From Tenderia sp965602225 (GTDB taxonomy: Bacteria > Pseudomonadota > Gammaproteobacteria > Tenderiales > Tenderiaceae), in the NCBI GenBank assembly GCA_965602225.1, contig CBFCYE010000013.1, positions 1 to 64,000 of the forward strand: 64,000 nt of DNA, in the 5' to 3' direction. Every line of letters starts with the position of its first letter. Within the stretch, counting starts at the first letter, position 1. The notes beneath the pieces were generated by a model that was not told where the DNA came from, made no database searches, and worked only from the letters and a program-made list of their open reading frames with translations. This document shows, piece after piece, positions 17,628 through 25,783 of the stretch. Position numbers and translations under genes: made by a program.

Positions 17628-18251
17628 ATGGAACTGAAACTGGTCACAAAAACTGGCAAAGAATCAACCAAGAGCGTGACTCTTTCGGATGATACTTTCG
17701 GTAAAGAATATAATGAAGCTCTGGTCCATCAGGTAGTGACTGCCTATATGGCTGGCGCTCGTGCTGGTACTCGCGCACAAAAAACCCGTTCTGAAGTTCG
17801 AGGTGGTGGTGCAAAACCTTGGAGACAAAAGGGGACAGGACGCGCAAGAGCTGGTACAATACGCTCCCCGTTGTGGCGGACAGGTGGTGTAACCTTCGCG
17901 GCTGTACCACAGGATCACTCGCAGAAGGTGAATAAGAAGATGTATCGCGGCGCAATGCGCTCGATTTTGTCTGAACTTGTTCGCCAGGGTCGTCTGGTAG
18001 CAATCGACAGCATTAAGCTGGATGCGCCGAAGACTAAAGAATTGAATGAAAAGCTAAAAGCGATGGGTTTGGAAGGTCGTGTTTTGATGGTTACTGCGGC
18101 TGAAGATATCTCTTTATCATTGGCTGCTCGTAACTTGATGAATGTTGATGTTACTGAGGCTCGTAGTGTTGATCCGGTTAGCCTGGTTCGCTTTGATAAG
18201 ATTTTGATGACAGCTGATGCCATCAAACAAGTAGAGGAGATGTTCGCATGA
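17628..18251 (+). CDS. rplD: 50S ribosomal protein L4
   Basis: L4 lines part of the peptide exit tunnel; in E. coli it also represses the S10 operon at transcription and translation. The 207 residues include the tunnel loop (RSEVRGGGAKPWRQKGTGRA, about residues 57-76). The target leader for its regulatory role is missing upstream of rpsJ here, so autocontrol by L4 is doubtful in this organism. The stop overlaps the rplW start (ATGA at 18248-18251), showing translational coupling. Confidence 0.98.
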   Translation: MELKLVTKTGKESTKSVTLSDDTFGKEYNEALVHQVVTAYMAGARAGTRAQKTRSEVRGGGAKPWRQKGTGRARAGTIRSPLWRTGGVTFAAVPQDHSQKVNKKMYRGAMRSILSELVRQGRLVAIDSIKLDAPKTKELNEKLKAMGLEGRVLMVTAAEDISLSLAARNLMNVDVTEARSVDPVSLVRFDKILMTADAIKQVEEMFA

Positions 18252-18544
18252 AAAAAGAGCGTTTAATGAAGGTGCTTCTTGCTCCTCACATCTCTGAAAA
18301 GTCGACAACAGTTGCTGATACTAATCAGCAGTTTGTATTCAAGGTTGTTCCTGATGCAAACAAGCTTGAGATTAAAAAGGCGGTTGAGCTGATGTTTGAT
18401 GTAAAAGTCGATGCAGTTCAAGTGTTGAATGTAAAAGGTAAGTCAAAGCGCGTTGGTCAGATTGCTGGTCGCCGCGTTAATTGGAAAAAGGCCTACGTTA
18501 AGCTGATGCCTGGTCAAGATATTGATTTCATGGGTGCGCAATAA
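18248..18544 (+). CDS. rplW: 50S ribosomal protein L23
   Basis: L23 lies at the tunnel exit and is the docking site for trigger factor and SRP. It has 98 residues (E. coli 100), with LMKVLLAPHISEKSTTVAD at the N-terminus and the loop GKSKRVGQIAGRRVNWKKAY near residue 64. The ATG shares four bases with the rplD stop. rplB follows after 34 nt. Nothing unusual is seen. Confidence 0.97.
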   Translation: MKKERLMKVLLAPHISEKSTTVADTNQQFVFKVVPDANKLEIKKAVELMFDVKVDAVQVLNVKGKSKRVGQIAGRRVNWKKAYVKLMPGQDIDFMGAQ

Positions 18545-18578
18545 GCGTTAGGCGAGCGAGTATAAGGATTTTATAGTC

Positions 18579-19403
18579 ATGGCATTAGTAAAAACAAAGC
18601 CGACTTCAGCAGGCCGAAGGTTTGTTGTTAAGGTTGTGACGCCTGAGCTTCACAAGGGTGCGCCTTATGCGCCTCTGCTTGAGAAAAAAATCAAGTCTTC
18701 AGGTCGTAACAATGCTGGTCGAATTACTGTTCGTCGTCGTGGTGGTGGCCATAAACAACACTATCGCGTAGTTGATTTTCGTCGTAATGATAAAGATGGT
18801 ATTCCTGCGCGCATAGAACGTTTAGAATACGATCCAAATCGTAGCGCACACTTGGCTCTGATTCTGTTTTCTGATGGTGAGCGTCGTTATATCATTGCGC
18901 CTAAAGGTCTGGTAGCTGGTGACGCAATTGCCGCAGGTATTGATGCGCCAATTAAGCCAGGTAGCTGTTTGCCGCTTCGTAATATTCCAGTGGGAACAAC
19001 GATTCACTGTATTGAGATGAAAGCTGGTAAGGGTGCGCAGATTGCTCGCAGTGCTGGTGCTGCAGTGCAGCTGGTTGCTAAAGAAGGTGCGCACGCAACA
19101 TTGCGTCTTCGTTCTGGTGAGATGCGCAAGGTTCTAGCGGATTGTCGAGCTACCATTGGTGAAGTCGGTAACTCTGAACATGGTCTGCGCTCACTGGGTA
19201 AAGCCGGTGCTAATCGCTGGCGTGGTAAGCGTCCAACGGTTCGTGGTTGTGCAATGAATCCAGTTGATCACCCGCATGGTGGTGGTGAAGGTCGTTCCTC
19301 AGGTGGTCGTCATCCTGTAACTCCATGGGGTGTGCCGACTAAGGGCTATAAGACTCGCAGCAACAAACGTACGGACAAATTAATTGTTCGTCGTCGTAAG
19401 TAA
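18579..19403 (+). CDS. rplB: 50S ribosomal protein L2
   Basis: L2 is required for subunit association and supports peptidyl transfer. It has 274 residues (E. coli 273), with KSSGRNNAGRITVRRRGGGH near 37-56 and the conserved MNPVDHPHGGGEGRSSGGRH near residue 225, including the histidine noted for activity. It sits 34 nt after rplW and 22 nt before rpsS, in standard S10-operon order. Confidence 0.98.
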   Translation: MALVKTKPTSAGRRFVVKVVTPELHKGAPYAPLLEKKIKSSGRNNAGRITVRRRGGGHKQHYRVVDFRRNDKDGIPARIERLEYDPNRSAHLALILFSDGERRYIIAPKGLVAGDAIAAGIDAPIKPGSCLPLRNIPVGTTIHCIEMKAGKGAQIARSAGAAVQLVAKEGAHATLRLRSGEMRKVLADCRATIGEVGNSEHGLRSLGKAGANRWRGKRPTVRGCAMNPVDHPHGGGEGRSSGGRHPVTPWGVPTKGYKTRSNKRTDKLIVRRRK

Positions 19404-19425
19404 TTTAAAGTAGAGGGCTAGAAAC

Positions 19426-19698
19426 GTGCCACGTTCAGTCAAAAAAGGTCCATTTATTGATGCTCATCTCCTGAAAAAGGTTGATGCTGCAGTCGAAAAA
19501 AATGATCGTCGTCCAGTCAAAACTTGGTCGCGTCGTTCAATGGTTATGCCACAAATGGTTGGTTTAACTATTGCTATACATAATGGTCGTCAGCATGTGC
19601 CTGTTCTGATCAACGAAAACATGGTTGGTCACAAGTTGGGTGAGTTTTCATCGACTCGTACCTACAGAGGCCATGTTGCAGATAAGAAATCAAGGTAA
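19426..19698 (+). CDS. rpsS: 30S ribosomal protein S19
   Basis: S19 is a head protein that contacts S13 and the A-site tRNA. The 90-residue protein starts at GTG 19426 with PRSVKKGPFIDAHLLKKVD and has the typical core TWSRRSMVMPQMVGLTIAIH and GHKLGEFSSTRTYRGH. Shine-Dalgarno-like AGAGGG lies about 10 nt upstream. It is one of several genes in this run with GTG starts (fusA, tuf, rpsE, secY, rpsD). Confidence 0.97.
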   Translation: MPRSVKKGPFIDAHLLKKVDAAVEKNDRRPVKTWSRRSMVMPQMVGLTIAIHNGRQHVPVLINENMVGHKLGEFSSTRTYRGHVADKKSR

Positions 19699-19711
19699 CG
19701 GAGTCTAAATA

Positions 19712-20044
19712 ATGGAAACGACTGCAACTTTGAGAAATGCTCGCATTTCAGCACAGAAGGTCCGTTTGGTCGCAGATCAAATTCGCGGAATGCGTGTTGA
19801 GCCAGCTCTGCAGACTCTTCAATTCAGTACTAAAAAAGCTGCTGAAATTATGAAGAAGCTGCTTGAGTCAGCTATTGCTAATGCTGAGCACAACGATGGT
19901 CTGGACATTGATGAGCTGAAGGTATCAACAGTGTTTGTTGATGAAGCGGCAACTCACAAACGTATCCGTGCTCGTGCCAAAGGCCGTGCAAACCGAATTC
20001 TGAAACGCACTAGCCACATTACTGTGGCTGTTGCTGAGAAGTAA
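19712..20044 (+). CDS. rplV: 50S ribosomal protein L22
   Basis: L22 reaches into the exit tunnel next to L4 and takes part in macrolide sensitivity and nascent-chain stalling. It has 110 residues, as in E. coli, beginning METTATLRNARISAQKVRLV and ending with the tunnel hairpin region KRIRARAKGRANRILKRTSH. No insertion or deletion in the tunnel loop is evident. It is 13 nt after rpsS and 11 nt before rpsC. Confidence 0.97.
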   Translation: METTATLRNARISAQKVRLVADQIRGMRVEPALQTLQFSTKKAAEIMKKLLESAIANAEHNDGLDIDELKVSTVFVDEAATHKRIRARAKGRANRILKRTSHITVAVAEK

Positions 20045-20055
20045 GAGAGACTATT

Positions 20056-20736
20056 ATGGGACAAAAAGTTCATCCAACGGGTATACGTCTTGGGATTGTT
20101 AAAGACTGGAACTCCAAATGGTATGCAGGTACCAAAGATTTTGGTGGTTTTCTTCTTAGTGATCTTAGGGTTCGTGAGTTCTTGCAGAAGGAACTGGCTC
20201 AGGCATCGGTAAGCCTTATCCAGATCGAACGTCCTGCACGAAATGCGCGTATTACTATTCATACAGCTCGTCCAGGTATTGTGATTGGTAAGAAGGGTGA
20301 GGATATTGACAAGCTTCGTAAGAAGGTTGCCAAGATGATGGAGCTGCCTGCAGCTGCAGTACACCTAAATATCGAAGAGATTCGTAAGCCAGAGTTGGAT
20401 GCAACTCTGGTTGCTCAAAGTGTGGCTCAGCAGCTTGAACGCCGTATTATGTTTCGTCGCGCTATGAAGCGTGCAGTTACAAACTCGATGCGTTTGGGTG
20501 CTTTGGGTATAAAAATTCAGGTTTCAGGGCGTTTGAATGGCGCTGAAATCGCACGTACTGAGTGGTACCGTGAAGGTCGTGTACCTCTTCATACTCTGCG
20601 TGCTGATATTGATTATGGTGTTGCGTCTGCGCATACGCCATCTGGAGTAATCGGAATCAAGGTTTGGCTTTTCAAGGGTGAAGTCTTTGGCGATGCTGAA
20701 AGCGCTGAAGCTCAAGGAAAAGCTGCTGCTAAGTAA
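20056..20736 (+). CDS. rpsC: 30S ribosomal protein S3
   Basis: S3 forms part of the mRNA entry channel and its helicase activity. The 226 residues (E. coli 233) start MGQKVHPTGIRLGIVKDWNS, with a KH type II domain carrying the GKKGEDIDKLRKKV loop near residue 77 and the C-terminal domain RAMKRAVTNSMRLGALGIKI. The tail is slightly shorter than in E. coli and ends AQGKAAAK. rplP starts 14 nt downstream. Confidence 0.98.
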   Translation: MGQKVHPTGIRLGIVKDWNSKWYAGTKDFGGFLLSDLRVREFLQKELAQASVSLIQIERPARNARITIHTARPGIVIGKKGEDIDKLRKKVAKMMELPAAAVHLNIEEIRKPELDATLVAQSVAQQLERRIMFRRAMKRAVTNSMRLGALGIKIQVSGRLNGAEIARTEWYREGRVPLHTLRADIDYGVASAHTPSGVIGIKVWLFKGEVFGDAESAEAQGKAAAK

Positions 20737-20750
20737 TAGGAATTGATAGA

Positions 20751-21164
20751 ATGCTGCAACCTAAAAAAACGAAGTTCCGTAAGATGCATAAAGGCCGTAA
20801 TTGTGGTCTTGCAAGTCGCGGAAACAAGGTCAGCTTTGGTGAGTTTGGTCTTAAGGCGGTAGCTCGTGGCCGTATCACTGCTCGCCAGATTGAGGCCGCT
20901 CGTCGTGCCATGACTCGTCACGTTAAACGTGGTGGTCGTATTTGGATTCGTATTTTTCCTGATAAACCTATTACTAACAAGCCTTTGGAAGTTCGTATGG
21001 GTAAGGGTAAAGGTAACGTTGAATATTGGGTGGCTGAGATTCAACCTGGTCGTATGTTGTATGAAATGGAAGGTGTAACTGAAGAAGTTGCCCGCGAAGC
21101 ATTTCGTTTAGCATCTGCCAAACTGCCGCTTAAAACAACATTCGTGTCTCGGAGCGTGATGTAA
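20751..21164 (+). CDS. rplP: 50S ribosomal protein L16
   Basis: L16 helps place the A-site tRNA and is needed for peptidyl-transferase assembly. It has 137 residues (E. coli 136), starting MLQPKKTKFRKMHKGRNCGL with the conserved RGNKVSFGEFGLKA. The arginine that is hydroxylated by YcfD in E. coli is present in the segment RIFPDKPITNKPLEVRMGKG. The stop TAA shares its last A (21164) with the rpmC ATG. Confidence 0.97.
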   Translation: MLQPKKTKFRKMHKGRNCGLASRGNKVSFGEFGLKAVARGRITARQIEAARRAMTRHVKRGGRIWIRIFPDKPITNKPLEVRMGKGKGNVEYWVAEIQPGRMLYEMEGVTEEVAREAFRLASAKLPLKTTFVSRSVM

Positions 21165-21355
21165 TGAAGACGAGTGAAATGAAAGATAAGAATGTCGACG
21201 AGTTGAATAAAGAACTCGAAGATTTGTTGCGTGAAGGGTTTAATCTGCGTATGCAGCTGGGTTCTGGGCAAATGGCACAGAATCATCTGCTTAGGTCGAA
21301 TCGTCGCAATATTGCGCGAGTCAAAACCGTTTTGAATCAGAAGGCGAGTGGCTGA
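21164..21355 (+). CDS. rpmC: 50S ribosomal protein L29
   Basis: L29 sits near the tunnel exit next to L23. It is a 63-residue two-helix protein (the same length as in E. coli), MKTSEMKDKNVDELNKELED, then LLREGFNLRMQLGSGQM. The start codon overlaps the rplP stop by one base, and rpsQ begins two bases after its own stop, so all three are probably translated in a coupled way. Confidence 0.96.
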   Translation: MKTSEMKDKNVDELNKELEDLLREGFNLRMQLGSGQMAQNHLLRSNRRNIARVKTVLNQKASG

Positions 21356-21357
21356 TC

Positions 21358-21627
21358 ATGAGTGAAGATAATAAAACTGCACGTGAAGTTAATGGGCGTG
21401 TAGTCAGTAACAAGATGGATAAGACAATTACTGTAATGGTAGAGCGTCGTGTTAAGCACCCGATGTATAAAAAATACATCAAACGCTCAACAAAATTCCA
21501 TGCTCACGATGAGACTAATCAGTGTAATGAGGGTGACCTTGTTACAATTTCGCAGAGCCGTCCTTTGTCTAAAACGAAATCATGGACATTGGTTCGAATT
21601 GATGAACGAGCGCCAGAAATCGCTTAA
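21358..21627 (+). CDS. rpsQ: 30S ribosomal protein S17
   Basis: S17 is a primary 16S rRNA-binding protein of OB fold. It has 89 residues (E. coli 84), with GRVVSNKMDKTITVMVERRV near residues 13-32 and HDETNQCNEGDLVTISQSRP near 50-69. It closes the S10 gene set; rplN starts after 48 nt, and no terminator or clear promoter can be seen in that gap, so the spc set is probably on the same transcript. Confidence 0.97.
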   Translation: MSEDNKTAREVNGRVVSNKMDKTITVMVERRVKHPMYKKYIKRSTKFHAHDETNQCNEGDLVTISQSRPLSKTKSWTLVRIDERAPEIA

Positions 21628-21675
21628 GTCACGATTGATTACGACAGCACTCTAAAGAGTTAGCGGAGACGAAAC

Positions 21676-22044
21676 ATGATTCAAATGCAGTCAAATTTAG
21701 ACGTGGCGGACAATAGTGGTGCTCGCCGTCTACAGTGCATTAAGGTACTGGGTGGCTCAAAACGCCGCTATGCCGGTATCGGCGATATTATTAAGGTAAG
21801 TATTAAGGAAGCAATTCCTCGCGGCAAGGTAAAAAAGGGCGACGTTTATAACGCTGTTGTTGTCCGTACTCGCAAGGGTGTGCGTCGCAGCGATGGATCA
21901 TTGATCCGCTTTGATGGCAATGCTGCTGTATTGCTGAATGCTAACCTGCAACCAATTGGTACTCGTATCTTTGGGCCTGTGACACGTGAGCTGCGTACTG
22001 AGCAGTTTATGAAGATTGTGTCTCTTGCACCTGAAGTGCTTTAA
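21676..22044 (+). CDS. rplN: 50S ribosomal protein L14
   Basis: L14 lies at the subunit interface, contacts 16S helix 14 and is the docking site for silencing factor RsfS. It has 122 residues (E. coli 123), starting MIQMQSNLDVADNSGARRLQ with GDIIKVSIKEAIPRGKVKKG near residue 36. It is the first gene of the spc set. AGCGGAG precedes the ATG at suitable distance. Confidence 0.97.
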   Translation: MIQMQSNLDVADNSGARRLQCIKVLGGSKRRYAGIGDIIKVSIKEAIPRGKVKKGDVYNAVVVRTRKGVRRSDGSLIRFDGNAAVLLNANLQPIGTRIFGPVTRELRTEQFMKIVSLAPEVL

Positions 22045-22077
22045 GAGTTATTGCGGATTGAAACTAGGTAAATAACG

Positions 22078-22395
22078 ATGCGTAAGATCAAAAAAGGCGA
22101 TGATGTAATCGTCCTGACAGGTAAAGATAAAGGTAAGCGCGGAAATGTTCTGAGTGTGACCGCTGATGACCGTGTGTTTGTTGACAATGTCAACATGGTT
22201 AAGCGTCATACAAAAGCAAATCCTCAGCGTGGTGTTGCTGGTGGAATCGTAGAGAAAGAAGCTTCACTAAATCTTTCTAACGTTGCTTTGTTCAATCCAG
22301 CGACAAAAAAGGCTGATCGTGTTGGTTTTCGTGTTTTGGAAGACGGTCGTAAGGTACGTTACTTCAAGTCGAATGACGAAGTAGTTGATATTTAA
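22078..22395 (+). CDS. rplX: 50S ribosomal protein L24
   Basis: L24 starts assembly of the 50S subunit and lies near the tunnel exit. The 105 residues (E. coli 104) open with a KOW motif, MRKIKKGDDVIVLTGKDKGK, followed by NVNMVKRHTKANPQRGVAGG. It lies 33 nt after rplN and 17 nt before rplE, in standard order. Confidence 0.97.
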   Translation: MRKIKKGDDVIVLTGKDKGKRGNVLSVTADDRVFVDNVNMVKRHTKANPQRGVAGGIVEKEASLNLSNVALFNPATKKADRVGFRVLEDGRKVRYFKSNDEVVDI

Positions 22396-22412
22396 GCGTA
22401 AGGTTTTTAGTA

Positions 22413-22952
22413 ATGGCTAGATTGTCAGAATATTATAAAGAAACTGTAGTTAAACAGCTCATGGAGCAGTTCAACTATGGCAGCGTAATGGAAGTTCCGC
22501 GCATCACTAAGATCACTCTAAATATGGGTTTGGGTGAGGCAGTTGGTGATAAGAAGGTTGTCCAGAATGCAGTTGGTGATATGGAAAAGATTGCAGGTCA
22601 AAAGGCAGTCGTTACTCTATCTCGCAAATCAATCGCGGGTTTTAAAATTCGTGATAACTGGCCAATTGGCTGCAAAGTTACAATGCGTAGTACGCAAATG
22701 TACGAATTTCTTGATCGTTTGATCAGTATTGCGATACCTCGTATCCGTGATTTTCGTGGCGTAAGTGCAAAGTCTTTTGATGGTCACGGCAATTTCAGTA
22801 TGGGTATTCAAGAACAGATTATCTTTCCTGAGATTGATTACGATAAGATTGATGCACTACGTGGTATGGATATAACTATTACCACTACTGCGAAAAATAA
22901 TGACGAAGGCCGCGCTTTGCTGGCTGCATTTAAATTTCCATTTAAGGGTTAA
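22413..22952 (+). CDS. rplE: 50S ribosomal protein L5
   Basis: L5 binds 5S rRNA and bridges to the 30S head. The 179 residues match the E. coli length. Conserved segments are NYGSVMEVPRITKITLNMGL near residue 20 and FRGVSAKSFDGHGNFSMGIQ near 114. rpsN begins 5 nt after the stop. In E. coli the S8 repressor site overlaps the rplE start; I do not see a clear copy of it here. Confidence 0.98.
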   Translation: MARLSEYYKETVVKQLMEQFNYGSVMEVPRITKITLNMGLGEAVGDKKVVQNAVGDMEKIAGQKAVVTLSRKSIAGFKIRDNWPIGCKVTMRSTQMYEFLDRLISIAIPRIRDFRGVSAKSFDGHGNFSMGIQEQIIFPEIDYDKIDALRGMDITITTTAKNNDEGRALLAAFKFPFKG

Positions 22953-22957
22953 GGATT

Positions 22958-23263
22958 ATGGCTAAGACGTCCATGGTTAACCGTGAAATCAAACGTACGC
23001 GTATGGTTGCTAAGTATGCAGTTAAGCGTGCTGAATTAAAAAGCAATATGTTTGATTTGAACTTGAGTCCAGAAGAGCGTGAAGATGCGCAGCGTAAGTT
23101 CCACGCGCTGCCACGTGATGCTAGTCCAGTTCGTCAGCGTAACCGTTGTGCTATAACTGGTCGTCCGCACGGCTATTATCGTAAATTTGGCTTGGCTCGT
23201 AATAAGTTGCGTGAAGCTGCGATGCGCGGTGATGTTCCTGGACTGGTTAAGGCTAGCTGGTAA
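22958..23263 (+). CDS. rpsN: 30S ribosomal protein S14 (zinc-free type)
   Basis: S14 is a late-assembling head protein. The 101 residues match the long zinc-independent type, with MAKTSMVNREIKRTRMVAKY and the C-terminal block RNRCAITGRPHGYYRKFGLA. The paired CxxC knuckles of the short zinc type are missing; only one cysteine remains in the block. The 63-nt gap to rpsH holds a TGAGGGCTAATTGTGTTAGCCCTCA stem that begins near 23275. Confidence 0.97.
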   Translation: MAKTSMVNREIKRTRMVAKYAVKRAELKSNMFDLNLSPEEREDAQRKFHALPRDASPVRQRNRCAITGRPHGYYRKFGLARNKLREAAMRGDVPGLVKASW

Positions 23264-23273
23264 GAATATTAAG

Positions 23274-23300
23274 ATGAGGGCTAATTGTGTTAGCCCTCAA
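23274..23300 (+). promoter_or_regulatory. Hairpin between rpsN and rpsH
   Basis: TGAGGGCTAA (23275-23284) pairs with TTAGCCCTCA (23290-23299) around the 5-nt loop TTGTG, a perfect 10-bp stem directly in front of the rpsH ribosome-binding site. It has no T run, so it is unlikely to be a terminator. It could be a processing site or a protein-binding site (S8 is the known regulator of this operon in E. coli). Role inferred only. Confidence 0.5.
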
Positions 23301-23326
23301 AGAACAGACTTTGGAGTAAAACATAA

Positions 23327-23722
23327 ATGAGCATGAGTGATCCAATCGCTGACATGTTGACCCGGATTCGAAATGGTCAGGCTGCCGATAAGGCAGAGGT
23401 GTCTATGCCGTCATCAAAGCTCAAGATTTCTGTTGCAGAAGTTTTGAAAAGTGAAGGCTATATCGTTGACTTTAAAGTTAGCGATGACAGCGTTAAGCCT
23501 GTTCTTGTGGTTGACCTGAAATATTATGAAGGTAAGCCGGTTATTGCCAAAATTCAACGCGCAAGTCGTCCAGGTGTACGTATGTACAAACCTACAGATG
23601 ATCTGCCAAAGGTTGATGCTGGCTTGGGTATTGCTATTGTCTCTACGCCTAAAGGTGTTATGACAGATCGTGCTGCACGTTCTGCCGGTGTAGGTGGCGA
23701 AGTAATCTGTTATGTATCGTAA
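23327..23722 (+). CDS. rpsH: 30S ribosomal protein S8
   Basis: S8 binds the central domain of 16S rRNA and represses the spc operon in E. coli. The 131 residues (E. coli 130) start MSMSDPIADMLTRIRNGQAA and include KIQRASRPGVRMYKPTDDLP near residue 77. ATG 23327 is preferred over the in-frame ATG two codons later because the family starts MSM and GGAG lies about 10 nt upstream. A perfect hairpin precedes the gene. Confidence 0.97.
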   Translation: MSMSDPIADMLTRIRNGQAADKAEVSMPSSKLKISVAEVLKSEGYIVDFKVSDDSVKPVLVVDLKYYEGKPVIAKIQRASRPGVRMYKPTDDLPKVDAGLGIAIVSTPKGVMTDRAARSAGVGGEVICYVS

Positions 23723-23735
23723 TTGGTGATCTGCG

Positions 23736-24272
23736 ATGTCTAGAATTGCTAAAAATCCTGTTCCCGTCCCTTCTGGTGTTGATGTCAGTATTGATGGTCA
23801 GGTTGTTACCGTAAAAGGTGCAAAGGGTCAGATGCAACAAGTTGTGAACGACCTTGTTAAGGTTGCTCGCAATGATGCGAATGATGTTGTTGTCACTGTT
23901 TGTGAAGAGACTAAATCTTCATGGACTATGGCAGGGACTACTCGTGCATTGATTAACAATCTCGTTATCGGTGTTAGTGCTGGTTTTGAGAAGAAGCTTC
24001 AACTGATTGGTGTTGGTTATCGTGCCCAAGCTCAAGGTAAGGTTCTTAATCTTACTCTTGGCTTCTCTCATCCGGTTAACTATGCGTTGCCAGAGGGTGT
24101 TACGGCTGAAACCCCTAGTCAAACTGAAATTGTTGTAAAAGGTATCGACAAGCAGAAGGTTGGTCAGGTTGCTGCCGAGATTCGTGCTTATCGTCCACCA
24201 GAGCCTTACAAAGGTAAAGGTGTCCGTTACGCTGATGAACATGTGGTCCGTAAAGAGGCCAAGAAGAAATAA
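23736..24272 (+). CDS. rplF: 50S ribosomal protein L6
   Basis: L6 lies close to the sarcin-ricin loop. The protein has 178 residues (E. coli 177), starts MSRIAKNPVPVPSGVDVSID and holds the conserved C-terminal block RAYRPPEPYKGKGVRYADEH. It lies 13 nt after rpsH. Two alpha-beta domains of about 80 residues each can be recognised by spacing. Nothing unusual. Confidence 0.97.
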   Translation: MSRIAKNPVPVPSGVDVSIDGQVVTVKGAKGQMQQVVNDLVKVARNDANDVVVTVCEETKSSWTMAGTTRALINNLVIGVSAGFEKKLQLIGVGYRAQAQGKVLNLTLGFSHPVNYALPEGVTAETPSQTEIVVKGIDKQKVGQVAAEIRAYRPPEPYKGKGVRYADEHVVRKEAKKK

Positions 24273-24287
24273 TTATTGGATATGGCT

Positions 24288-24641
24288 ATGGATAAGAAGA
24301 CATCTCGTTTGCGTCGTGCACGCCGTGCACGTGCCAAAATTCGTGAATTAGGCGTTTACCGCCTGACCGTTACTCGCACGCCTCGTCATATTTATGCGCA
24401 GGTTATTGCGCCAAATGGTAGCGAAGTGTTGGCAAGCGCATCAACTTTGGACGCTGAAGTGAAGAAAGACTCTTCATATTCAGGTAATTCTGATGCTGCT
24501 AAAGCTGTCGGTCGTGCTGTTGCAGAGCGGGCAAAAACAGCTGGTGTGACCAAGGTCGCATTTGATCGCTCAGGTTTTAAATATCATGGTCGCATTAAGG
24601 CGCTAGCTGATGCTGCCCGTGAAAATGGTCTTGAATTCTAA
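24288..24641 (+). CDS. rplR: 50S ribosomal protein L18
   Basis: L18 binds 5S rRNA with L5 and L25. Starting at ATG 24288 gives 117 residues, exactly the E. coli length, beginning MDKKTSRLRRARRARAKIRE. GGA at 24278-24280 lies 7 nt upstream. In-frame TTG 24276 and ATG 24282 would add only MDMA-type residues not found in the family. The block RTPRHIYAQVIAPNGSEVLA is conserved. Confidence 0.96.
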   Translation: MDKKTSRLRRARRARAKIRELGVYRLTVTRTPRHIYAQVIAPNGSEVLASASTLDAEVKKDSSYSGNSDAAKAVGRAVAERAKTAGVTKVAFDRSGFKYHGRIKALADAARENGLEF

Positions 24642-24652
24642 AGGAACTGACT

Positions 24653-25156
24653 GTGGCAAATTTTGAAAAAGCGACTGGCGATGGCCTGCAAGAAAAACTT
24701 GTATCTGTACGCCGCGTAGCCAAAGTAGTAAAAGGTGGTCGTATCTTCGGCTTTTCTGCACTGACTGTTGTTGGTGATGGGAATGGTCGTGTCGGATACG
24801 GTACTGGCAAGGCGCGTGAAGTTCCTGCAGCAATTCAGAAAGCGATGGAAGCTGCACGCAAAAACATGGTTAACGTCAACCTGAATGAAGGAACTCTTCA
24901 GCATGCGCTGAATGGTGTTCATGGTGCTGCAAAGGTCTATATGCAGCCTGCCTCACAAGGTACAGGTATCATTGCTGGTGGCGCGATGCGCGCAGTATTT
25001 GAGGTTGTTGGTGTTCATAATGTTCTTGCCAAGTGTATTGGTTCAAGTAATCCGATAAATGTTGTTCAGGCTACCATTAAGGGTTTGGATAACATGGCTG
25101 ATCCAGAGTCGGTTGCTGCCAAACGTGGCAAAACTGTAAAAGAAATTATGGGTTAA
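24653..25156 (+). CDS. rpsE: 30S ribosomal protein S5
   Basis: S5 takes part in decoding accuracy and mRNA unwinding. The 167 residues match E. coli. It starts at GTG 24653 with AGGAA 11 nt before. The loop VAKVVKGGRIFGFSALTVVG near residue 23 is the spectinomycin loop, apparently wild type, and GRVGYGTGKAREVPAAIQKA follows. rpmD begins 4 nt after the stop. Confidence 0.97.
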   Translation: MANFEKATGDGLQEKLVSVRRVAKVVKGGRIFGFSALTVVGDGNGRVGYGTGKAREVPAAIQKAMEAARKNMVNVNLNEGTLQHALNGVHGAAKVYMQPASQGTGIIAGGAMRAVFEVVGVHNVLAKCIGSSNPINVVQATIKGLDNMADPESVAAKRGKTVKEIMG

Positions 25157-25160
25157 TTCC

Positions 25161-25346
25161 ATGGCTGATAAAAAGTTAAAAGTTAAATTGGTACGCAGCG
25201 CGAATGGTCGGTTGGCCTCTCATAAAGCTTGTGTATCTGGTTTGGGATTGCGTCGTATGCACCAGACAGTTGAAGTGGAAGATACTCCAAGTGTGCGCGG
25301 CATGATCAATAAAGTTTATTACATGGTCAAGATTGAGGAAGGCTGA
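25161..25346 (+). CDS. rpmD: 50S ribosomal protein L30
   Basis: L30 is a small 23S rRNA-binding protein that is missing in some lineages. It has 61 residues (E. coli 59), with LKVKLVRSANGRLASHKACV and GLGLRRMHQTVEVEDTPSVR. It sits between rpsE and rplO with gaps of 4 and 2 nt, the usual order. Confidence 0.96.
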   Translation: MADKKLKVKLVRSANGRLASHKACVSGLGLRRMHQTVEVEDTPSVRGMINKVYYMVKIEEG

Positions 25347-25348
25347 AT

Positions 25349-25783
25349 ATGCGCTTAAATACAATCAAGCCGGGTGCGGGCTCTAAAACATCTGCTAAGC
25401 GTGTAGGTCGTGGTATCGGTTCAGGTTTTGGTAAAACCTGTGGTCGTGGTCACAAAGGACAGAGTTCACGTTCCGGTGGTTTTCATAAGGTCGGTTTTGA
25501 AGGTGGTCAAATGCCTTTGCAGCGTCGTCTTCCTAAGGTTGGTTTTACCTCGCGCATCAGCTTTAAAACTGCTGAAGTTCGTTTGAGTGAGCTGGCTAAA
25601 GTTGACGGTGATGTGATTGATCTGCTGTCACTGAAAGCGGCAAATGTTATTGGTCAGCATATTGAGCGTGCCAAGATCATGGTTTCAGGTGCCGTTGAGC
25701 GTGCAGTTACAGTAAAAGGTATTACTGTCACTAAAGGTGCTCGCGTAGCAATTGAAGCTGCTGGTGGAAAGGTCGAAGACTAA
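25349..25783 (+). CDS. rplO: 50S ribosomal protein L15
   Basis: L15 is a 23S rRNA-binding assembly protein. The 144 residues equal the E. coli length. The Gly/Arg-rich N-terminal extension is present (KRVGRGIGSGFGKTCGRGHK, then GQSSRSGGFHKVGFEGGQMP). The stop codon is directly followed by the secY GTG with no intervening base. Confidence 0.97.
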   Translation: MRLNTIKPGAGSKTSAKRVGRGIGSGFGKTCGRGHKGQSSRSGGFHKVGFEGGQMPLQRRLPKVGFTSRISFKTAEVRLSELAKVDGDVIDLLSLKAANVIGQHIERAKIMVSGAVERAVTVKGITVTKGARVAIEAAGGKVED

